Positions 26,263 through 64,000 of a stretch of DNA of 64,000 bases are shown in pieces; the stretch's first letter is position 1, and every line of letters starts with the position of its first letter. The stretch is from Triplophysa rosa. Taxonomy: Eukaryota; Chordata; Actinopteri; Cypriniformes; Nemacheilidae. The notes under the pieces are model-generated. The model saw nothing but the letters and a program-made list of their open reading frames with translations, ran no database searches and was not told the DNA's origin. Both the position numbers and the translations under genes were made by a program. The stretch is taken from NCBI RefSeq assembly GCF_024868665.1, contig NC_079902.1:12366550-12430549 (forward strand), given 5' to 3'.

Positions 26263-28008
26263 ACAATATTATTACAATATGTAAATGTTTTGTACATAAT
26301 ATATTATGCTTAAAATACCATATATAATAGGTATAATATAACATATTAGGTTAAAAATATGATCTATAATAGGTATAATAAAATAATTTCCTAAATGTCA
26401 GACCATTTAAAGCAATATGTCCAACAATTTACACGCTATGCCAACAACAAAAGGACTGAGAAGAATCACAAATCAATTAATGTAAATATTATCTCACCTC
26501 AAAACATAAAGTATATTTAAGAAAATTATTTAAAAAGACTACAGTCTCAAACATGTGCTTTTGTTATCAGATGAATCAAAATCTTTTATCTCTGTGCACT
26601 ACACAGACAGCTACATTTTAAGGTTATGTTGCTGAAACTGATGTAGACAACAGGCCTCTCAGGGAGTCACGTTGTTTTTCTTTACTGCTGGATTTTGTTT
26701 TGTATGAGTATTGTATCACAGTGCTCACAGCATTGATTTCTTTATCAGGAGCCCCCAGCCCGTGTCCTTGGGCCCAGTGGCTCTCTGCACAAGGATGAGT
26801 GGATACAAGACAAGTACAGATAGAGGAACAGGGGTGTAGGAAGGGAGAGGCATCTGGAAGAAGGATTAGAAAGAGCAGACAAAAAGAAATATTACCTTTA
26901 ACATCACCAATTCAATTTTGTATAACCGTATACTATTTCAAACATATAAAGAAAAGCAAAAAGTAGGATTACCATGCAGGGACAGTGTAAAATTAGTTTC
27001 AAAGGATCTAATAATAACTTACATTAACGTTAGATTCTATATTATATGACATACATGAAAACTTTGGTCATATTGATACTTTTTTACTGTTTAATACTGT
27101 AATACTTTACTATCTGTTTAATACTGTGAAGTTGCTTTGACACAATCTGTATTGTACATAGACAGTTTCATCATATGCACGCGTTTGGCCCGAAGTAAAC
27201 TTCCGGTCTGTGTTTAGTTTCAATAAAACAATTTAGTGTATATTTAACTGAAATTAAATTAAATTACTTCATACGAAAAAAAATCTACTGGAAGTTAAGT
27301 TTAGGCCACATAACGTTTGTTTATGTTGTTGCCGCTGAAACCATCTTTAAAGAACTATAAATATAGATGACTTGAGTATTATGTGCATATTTAATGTATT
27401 TAATTCCATACATTTAATATGATTTTAATGAAAGATGGAAAATGCTCATCTTTCATAAACTTTACACCCCATCCATGATCTTGAACTATTCATGATTTCA
27501 AAGACTCATCTTTTCTTCTATTTATCAAAAGCAGCCAACAGGTATATTTATTGGGCAAAAGAAATGGAGATGAGTACGCTCGCACCATTAAAAAATGAAA
27601 ACAGCACTGAGGACATCTACTGACCAAAATTATGAGCTTTTCCCTTGAGATACCCTGTGTTCTCAAACACACAAAAAAAGAAGATTTTAAGATCACATTG
27701 CACATTCACCTAATACACTTCATAGTCCCGATCAAAAACAATTATAAAAGTAGGCGGGGGCATCAAAGATAAATCCACAATATACAGAAAGTACACAAGA
27801 ATACATACATGCATAATGTAAATGAGGAGCTCAATTTTTGCTTTATAGTGCAAGAGACAAAACAAAAATTATTAACAGAAATTATTTTAATTAGCAGTCT
27901 TAAAAAGTAATTATGTCAAATGTTGTTTGTATCAGATAGAAAATAAAGGTGCTACAAAAGGTTCTTCACAGCCTTTTGTGAAACAGAAAGGTTATTTGAA
28001 TGTTAAGG

Positions 28009-28309
28009 TGGTAACACTTTACAATAAGATGCTATATGTTAACAATTAGTTAATGCAACAATGAACAATACTTCTACAGCATTTATTAATATTAATTCAT
28101 GTTAATTTCAGCATTTCAACATTACTAAAATCAAACATTGTCACTGTTAGTTAATGCACCATGAACTAACATGAATAACTGTATTGACATGAACTAACAT
28201 TGACAAGGATTAATAAATGCTGAAAAACTAAATTGTTCATTGTTATAGCTAATGTTCGCTAAAGCATTTACTAATGTTAACACATAGCACCTTATTGTGA
28301 TTTGTTACC
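28009..28309. mobile_element. ACTTTACAATAAG-type MITE
   Basis: The inverted ends GGTAACACTTTACAATAAG and CTTATTGTGATTTGTTACC enclose AT-rich sequence with many TTAATGC/ATGTTAA words. GTTAAGG occurs on both sides (28002-28008 and 28310-28316) as a target duplication. A partial relative lies at 47.12-47.24 kb. Confidence 0.75.
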
Positions 28310-29312
28310 GTTAAGGGTTCTTTATGAAACCAATCAGTCAATTGAGGTTATACTATGGCATCATGAAGGGCATTGATATGTATGGACTGAATATACAGTA
28401 CATGGAAAACAGCCACAAGACAGGAGCGATATAAAAACTGTATTACGACAATCCCATTTTTCAAAAATAATGTCAATTTAATAAAGAGAAACTACATAAA
28501 AAAGAAAATCCACACACTCACAAACGATCCCACAGATGTTACATCAAGAAAATCTCTCCCCACTATATGCCAAAAGGATCTATTTCCTTTTTTCTTCATT
28601 CAGCTACCCCGTCATGCAGTGACGGAAAAATACATACAGTACATGTAAAGCCGCACAGCTGTACACCTCCTCCACCAAATGAAAAAACAGCCATACAAAA
28701 AGAGTGGCCAAGAGGGGATATCTGCAGAACACACTGCGGTTGTGCTTGTTGACTTTCCAGCCTCCCCCACAACCATTTACCTTTCCACTTTTCCTGTTTC
28801 CAGCTGTTCAGTTTAACTCATATAGACACTTTATCTCTCATTTGTTAAAGGTTTATGTGTTGGTAAAACAATGCAGATAATGACAAATAACATAACAAAA
28901 CAGGTTGGCATTTTTGTCTTAACAGTTATAGACCAAAGTCCATCTCTGGGATTTACAGTAGGTATTGTTTTCAGTGTTGGCAGTATCTACTGTATATACT
29001 GTCATGTCCGTCCTTGACCAACAGTAAACCTTTCTTCAAAACAGTAACTAGGAGTGATTGGCCATCAGTGCTTTAATAATAGAGCTGCACTGTATTACCA
29101 GTAATGACACTGGATAAAAACAACTTAAGGAGTGCAAAGGAAGCAAACCACATCCCTTCTCCAAAGAGATTCCTAACTTCATTGTAGTGTTTACAATGTA
29201 ATGGTCCTGGCTTATTTCAAATGTATGTCTCTGTGGCTTGAGAAGATATGGCTGTTGACAGAAAACCCATTAGGAGGAGTCTATTTTATGTTTCCAAAAT
29301 CCATGTCTGGCG

Positions 29313-30386
29313 CTACAGTTTAGACTCTTTGTTGACTTGAGCATCTGGATTTTTTTGCGCGTACGCATCAGAGCTGCTCTGAGGTGTCTTTCTGGTGAAC
29401 ACTCTGAGGAGTTTAGATCGATAGTGATCGCCCGCCAGGAAGTAAAGAACAGGGTCCAAACAGCTGTTCATGCTGGCGAGGGGACGAGTGATTTTATAAG
29501 CAAAGTTGACAATATTAAGAGACTTGCACTCAGCATCTAAAACACGATACGCATAGTACAGCGAGCGTGTGATGTGGAAGGGCACAAAACAGATTGCAAA
29601 CACAACCAGCACCACTATGATAAGTTTAATAGACTTCTTCCGGCTGGAGGCACTCTGTTGACTTTGGGAAAGGCCTGTTCTGGGTTGGCAGAGGGTCCGT
29701 GCCATCAGACAATAGCAAACCACGATGACCAGAAAAGGCAGAATAAACAGTAGCATCATTACCACTGAGTTGTAAGTAACATAGTTATTGAAGTTGTCCG
29801 GGCTGCTGGTATCATGACACAATGTGTCATTATCTCTTTGAGAAGTGGTGACGAAAATCAGCTTAGGCACCAGACAGACAATCACCGCTATCCAGACCAC
29901 AGCACACACCAGGTGGGCATGACGCGGCTTCACCAGCGAGAGAGTACGAATGGGGTGGCAGATGCCAAGGTAACGGTGCACACTGATGCAAGTGAGGAAA
30001 AGGATGCTGCAGTACAAGTTTGCATAGAAAAGAAAGCGCACGACCTTACAGAGGAAAACGCCGAAGGGCCAGTGACTGCGGTTTGCGTAGTAATATATGA
30101 GCATAGGCAAGGAGAGCACGTACAGTGTGTCTGACAGGGCCAAGTGGAACATATACACTGTACTGGTGTTCCATGGTCGCATTTTAGTAATAAACATCCA
30201 CAAGGCCACAGAGTTCAGTACCAGTCCCAGGAAACACACAAGTGAGTATGATACAGGTAGCAGGATGTACTTGAACTCCTCATTGAAGCGGCAGCTCTTG
30301 TTGGTTTCTCCAGAAGCCACTGGTATGGGTGTGGTGGCAGGAAAGGAGAAATTCCCTGAGACACCGTCCTTTGAAAATGAGTTCAT
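29313..30386 (-). CDS. p2ry4: P2Y purinoceptor, P2Y4-like
   Basis: A 357-residue class A GPCR that couples extracellular nucleotides (UTP/ATP in this subfamily) to G proteins at the plasma membrane. Seven hydrophobic segments are visible, TM1 from about residue 40. The DRY-equivalent is HRYLG (137-141). TM6 carries HITR (271-274) and TM7 carries KITRPLAS (298-305), the nucleotide-binding pattern of P2Y1/2/4/6. Glycosylation sites are N12 and N102. The RGD found in P2Y2 before HWPF is absent (ANRSHWPFG), and LALSDTLYVLSLP and HRYLGICHP match P2Y4 better, though a fish p2ry2 co-orthologue remains possible. The frame extends 46 codons upstream, but that part crosses a pyrimidine tract and acceptor (coding exon begins about 30388), so the ATG at 30384-30386 is preferred. 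Confidence 0.88.
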   Translation of the reverse strand: MNSFSKDGVSGNFSFPATTPIPVASGETNKSCRFNEEFKYILLPVSYSLVCFLGLVLNSVALWMFITKMRPWNTSTVYMFHLALSDTLYVLSLPMLIYYYANRSHWPFGVFLCKVVRFLFYANLYCSILFLTCISVHRYLGICHPIRTLSLVKPRHAHLVCAVVWIAVIVCLVPKLIFVTTSQRDNDTLCHDTSSPDNFNNYVTYNSVVMMLLFILPFLVIVVCYCLMARTLCQPRTGLSQSQQSASSRKKSIKLIIVVLVVFAICFVPFHITRSLYYAYRVLDAECKSLNIVNFAYKITRPLASMNSCLDPVLYFLAGDHYRSKLLRVFTRKTPQSSSDAYAQKNPDAQVNKESKL

Positions 30387-30390
30387 ATCT

Positions 30391-30987
30391 GTTATAGAAA
30401 AAAAAAAAGTAATCATAAGAATACGCTGTTTCACCAATTTTAGACATATTACACCCGTTAAGAAAATTAACCATGGTTTTATTATACTAAAAGTGTTTGG
30501 CGGATTGATTATCATTTTCACCACAGTTTTAATAGAAATATCATGGTTAAACTATGGTTATTGTGGTGAGACCATAGTAAATTTATGGTTACTTGTGGTT
30601 TACTATACAGAACAAATGAAACAAAACAATGCTTTAACGGGTCATATAGACACAACATATTTAAGAGTTATTCTAAAACATTATGCCTTAATCCATAAAA
30701 CTGAAGTAGCCTACGAAAGTATATAAAACTAGATTTATTTTTATAGCCTACAAACTGTTTCATTTTACTCATCTGAGAACACGGAGAAAACTGAAGAAGT
30801 GTTAACTCAACATATACTTTCACTTTGCTCTCATTTAATATAAAAATATTGTTTTTATAAATAATTCACAAATAAACAAACTACACACTTTCGCTTGTCA
30901 TTTTCAGAGCGTGAAAGGTGAATCCGTTAATGATAGACAAAGAAGCGCGCGCGCGCACGCAGAGATGCGCGTGTTCGAGTAACTTAC
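30391..30987 (-). other. p2ry4: p2ry4 5'UTR intron
   Basis: It is bounded by a donor GTAAGTT (minus strand, at 30987) and an acceptor TTTCTATAACAG (at about 30389). It contains an imperfect repeat of TATGGTTA/CATGGTTA words (about 30.47-30.61 kb), and the long plus-strand open frame crossing it is incidental. Confidence 0.5.
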
Positions 30988-31140
30988 CGATCAGCTGAAT
31001 GAGTCAACACGTCTTTCACACATCAAAGCATGAACGCAGATGACTGATGTTGAATGATGGCTTTCAAACGCGTTTAAGAAGGCAGATTTACCGGACTGAA
31101 CATTTGAGCTGGTACCGCTAGATCTGTCGAACTGAAAAAC
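30988..31140 (-). other. p2ry4: p2ry4 5' non-coding exon (inferred)
   Basis: A strong donor GTAAGTT directly follows ...GCTGATCG at 30988. A coding exon with its own acceptor a few bases before the ATG requires such an upstream exon. The upstream boundary is a guess. A GC dinucleotide run (about 30947-30958) lies just inside the intron. Confidence 0.45.
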
Positions 31141-33662
31141 ATGAGGTGGGCGGAGATAGAGATCATTTCTTCACACGACAACAGATGAGTAATATTGCTT
31201 CCTCAAATATTTATTTAAATAAATATGAAGACATCAGATGCAAAAGCCTATAAGTGCTGTTTGAAACTTTCTTCTGAAATTTGCGTTTCTATCAGGCTCT
31301 TATTTGGGTTCAGTGATTTTACTTATAATGGCAATAAATACGTCCTCTTTTGCCATTGAAGTGAAATCATTTTAAATATTAAACAACGGAGCCTGATAAA
31401 AGTAATCATTTTAGAAGAAAATGTAAGACGGCACTTATTGCATCTGGACTCCTCATATGCCCATAAAATGGAGAATTCAGCTTTTGCTCATTATAAATGC
31501 AATTCTGAGACTTTCCTATCACTCCAGATCACCTGTCATCTTGGTTTATCACTTCATGTTATCTCAGCCTATATCAAACAGAAACTATACCGCCGAAAAA
31601 TGTCCTCTAAACATTATCTTATAGCTCACATAAATGATACAGCCCAGTTTTAAGATAATAATCCTTAAAGCACAATTACAGGTCCCCTCCAACGCGAACA
31701 GTTTTCTCTCTCAGTTTACACTTTGACCGCAATACAAAACACTCTTCACGATTAAAAAGGTGTTGTCTGCACTTAAAAACTTCCATAATTTTATTTCAGT
31801 ATTTGTAATTTCACTTCCTGCCTAAAGTGTGTGCAGAAGCGGGTGGGGGGCATACATGATGGGTAGCTACTTTTTAGCACTTGTGTGCATTTTCAATATC
31901 CTTAAAATCATAAAACAGGGAACAACTCTGGTGTTTCCCAAGAGCTACCAGGGAGCATATTTGCTTAAAGTTAATATGTAGTAAAAGGTAAAAACACCAT
32001 GTAACCAACGAGATGAGACTTTGTCACACAGCAGTAAGCACTCATAAACTATTTATTTAACACCATATAGTCTACATTTGCCCTTGTAAATAAATAAGAT
32101 CTGTGTATGAGTCCCATTTATATTAGACACTTTGATAGCAAATGGTGTGCTGTATGTAAATAATACAAGCTCAATATTTGCTCAGGTAAGATGATTGTGA
32201 ACATGGAGGGAAAATCTGTGCGTAGTTGTGTCTGCAGCAGGGCAAAAGGCTATTGAAAGAAATATTACATTCTTACAATTTGCAGACATTTGTACCCAAA
32301 GGCTAAACATGTTATCAGCATGTGCATTCTATGGGAGTTGAACCATTAACCTTGGTTTCTTTAGTACGTGCTCCCCCATCTGACCCATTGGAAAACTGTA
32401 GATTGTAACTAGCTTGTGGGTGCTATGACAGAGTGCGTGACCAGTATACTTTAGCAAGTTAAAGTTCACACAGAATGTTTCACATAATGATTTTATGATG
32501 TTGGCCGGCATAAAAAAATACAGCAATAAACTGCATACAGTATTCTGTGTTTGGATAACCTATAAAAAAGTTTCAAAACTCATTGGGCTGTGCAATATTT
32601 TGTCATGCAGCTGGAGTGTTATATAAATGCACATTAAATTACAATTTACTGTGTGTCATGAAATAAAAACATCAGTTGTGTAGAAGATTGTGAGATTGGC
32701 TTGCTTTACCGGTATGGGACGTAACACTTCCTCTGCCTGACATCAATGCTGGCCTGATAGAGTTTCAGCTCTGGGGAAGAATGAGTTGTACAGGAATGTA
32801 AGTGGGATCAGATTGTGCAATGTTAACGTAGATCCGCTGAGAAAACAGTATGCTTAAAATCAATCTTGTCATGTCTAGCCCATATAAGACAGATAGCTAA
32901 AGTCAGACATGTCTGCAGAAAACACACGCAGCTACCTACCTACCATCCATCCATCACATCATTTAAAGAAATGTTAGTACATTATGATGTTCCAAACTAA
33001 AACTGGGAATTGTTTGTTTCCTATAAGCAGACATATTCTTCTGAGACCATGCTTCTTTCTAAATAACCTTTTGTACTGTATTTGTTCAGGTTTATTCATT
33101 ATTACATTTAAAAGAGTTCAAAGGGGCTCAAATATTGACTGTGAATAATAAAACATTATGCACGTCAATATCAGGAGTTAAGAATATATCAGGGCTTAAA
33201 ACAGTCAACCCATCTTTAATATCACCCAAAAGGTCACTGATGGTTAAATAGCTCTGTCTCTGTGACTTTATAAAACCATCAGTATGATCTAAAGTAATGA
33301 TAACAATAAAATAACATAAATTCACTTAACGTCAATGTCGTAAATAAGGATAGTACTGTGGATGATCATGATAGTTTTATCATTTTATAAGAAGCAATAA
33401 AATTGTGTCATACAATCAGTATTATACCCCAGGGGAAAAAATCTTGTTCAGGACATGGATTCATGAAGAGGTCTGTCTAGACCAATTAGAAGCAGGAGGC
33501 GGGGCTAGCATCACGTGTTTATCAACAACTTGTGAATGCTATGGTGAGGGTGATTATTTCATTTCTTTTTCATTTCTGTAATTATTATTGCAAATTTTCA
33601 ACCATTTCTTTATTGTGGTAAATTTCCTTGCACACTTTATTTAAATGTATTACAAAGGAGAG
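31141..33662. other. intergenic region between p2ry4 and inppl1
   Basis: No gene was recognised. AT-rich DNA; the short frames on both strands have no homology I recognise. It is bounded on the right by the TTAAAGGTCC element. Confidence 0.6.
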
Positions 33663-34033
33663 TTAAAGGTCCAGGGTATGAAATTTAGTGGCGAACTGCA
33701 ACCAACGGTTCACTCCACCCCTCTCTTTCAAACCGCTACGCCGGCTGCGGTGGCTGACACAGGACTAAGATGTCGTCATGTTTTCGCTTCTTTTCCGAAG
33801 GAGACAACATATTTGCTCTGTAAAGCAGTTTGTCCGTTTAGGGCTACTGTAGAAACAACATGGTGAATTCCATGGAAGGGGACCTGCGGTGTATGTAGAT
33901 AGAAATAGCTCATTCTAAGGTAATAAAAACATAATGTTTCATTATGTATGGTCACCTCTGAAGACATAGTTATGTATATTATATTGCATTTCTGTCAATA
34001 GATCCTACAAAAAATTACACACAGTACCTTTAA
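33663..34033 (+). repeat. TTAAAGG(T/G)CC dispersed element
   Basis: It begins TTAAAGGTCCAGGGTATGAA and ends GTACCTTTAA. The central GGGCTACTGTAGAAACAACA block is shared with the copies at 20.5 and 53.2 kb. Its right edge abuts the inppl1 poly(A) signal (AATAAA on the minus strand, 34040-34045), so inppl1 transcripts probably end inside or beside this repeat. Confidence 0.75.
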
Positions 34034-34039
34034 AAAATA

Positions 34040-34045
34040 TTTATT
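34040..34045 (-). terminator. inppl1: inppl1 poly(A) signal
   Basis: AATAAA on the minus strand, 83 bases after the stop codon and the first such signal in the 3'UTR. Confidence 0.6.
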
Positions 34046-34127
34046 AAGTAGACAAACATTGAACTCGTTATTTATAAAGTTGTCACGATAGGACACAATA
34101 TAATTTGACATTCTACATGGCTCTCTG

Positions 34128-64000
<29,873 letters not shown>

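Larger units (their letters stand above)
9001..29290. other. gene desert between sox3 and p2ry4
   Basis: No coding exons with recognisable homology or splice logic were found on either strand over about 20 kb. The content is mostly AT-rich single-copy-looking DNA with TAATTA, ATTTGCAT and ACAAT words, plus the separately listed repeats: a hAT element, two related 'CCCGGTTTCA' repeats, a 10-bp-TSD MITE, a TTAAAGGTCC element, a solo LTR, a LINE tail, an ACTTTACAATAAG MITE and simple repeats. Such deserts next to SoxB genes usually carry tissue-specific enhancers. That is an inference from context, not something shown here. Confidence 0.6.

Noticed and set aside
30387..30524. 46-codon N-terminal extension of the P2Y receptor
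   Set aside because: The added part contains the intron pyrimidine tract and a clear acceptor directly before the downstream ATG; the extension is intronic.
30097..30726. 209-codon plus-strand open frame
   Set aside because: It runs antisense to p2ry4 exon 2 and through its 5' intron; no recognisable domain, and codon content follows the opposite strand.

Overview
This is vertebrate nuclear DNA, almost certainly from a teleost and most likely a cypriniform (zebrafish/carp/loach group). It is AT-rich and intron-bearing, with consensus GT..AG splice sites. Its fish-type repeats include a DIRS retroelement, a Tc1-like element, hAT and other MITEs, tRNA-SINEs and a solo LTR. The Sox3 protein encoded here is, from memory, nearly identical to zebrafish Sox3. 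No bacterial-style operons, CRISPR arrays or prophages are present.

Layout. 1-7,050: non-coding flank downstream of sox3. 7,737-8,636 (-): intact single-exon sox3 with its 3'UTR and promoter on either side. 9,000-29,300: a 20-kb gene desert with repeats and several blocks rich in homeodomain, octamer and SOX sites that look like developmental regulatory DNA. 29,313-30,386 (-): a P2Y nucleotide receptor, best matched to p2ry4, with an upstream non-coding exon. 34,128-64,000 (-): most of inppl1 (SHIP2, SH2-domain inositol-5-phosphatase). 24 coding exons could be placed, with the 5' end (SH2 domain) beyond the window. Its reading frame is continuous from the linker before the catalytic domain to the stop codon after a C-terminal SAM domain.

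The most striking region is the 15.4-kb inppl1 intron at 35,517-50,919. It contains a second gene, sh3bgr, but with exons 1-2 on the minus strand (46.9-48.3 kb) and exons 3 onward on the plus strand (38.65-45.1 kb), although exon 2 and exon 3 would join perfectly in phase and sequence. This segment is bounded by single N characters at 36,310 and 50,134. Immediately outside the Ns lie the left and right ends of one DIRS retroelement, which itself interrupts a fold-back minisatellite element. The simplest reading is that a contig carrying sh3bgr was placed in the assembly gap of a DIRS insertion, plus a separate inversion or mis-join inside that contig. A real rearrangement cannot be excluded from sequence alone.

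A second DIRS copy (56.35-59.52 kb) in another inppl1 intron shows the full DIRS architecture (inverted terminal repeats plus internal complementary region) but has lost its reverse transcriptase. A Tc1-like element (61.70-62.92 kb), with perfect 30-bp inverted repeats (including the TA) and an uninterrupted transposase, sits inside an older MITE in a further inppl1 intron.
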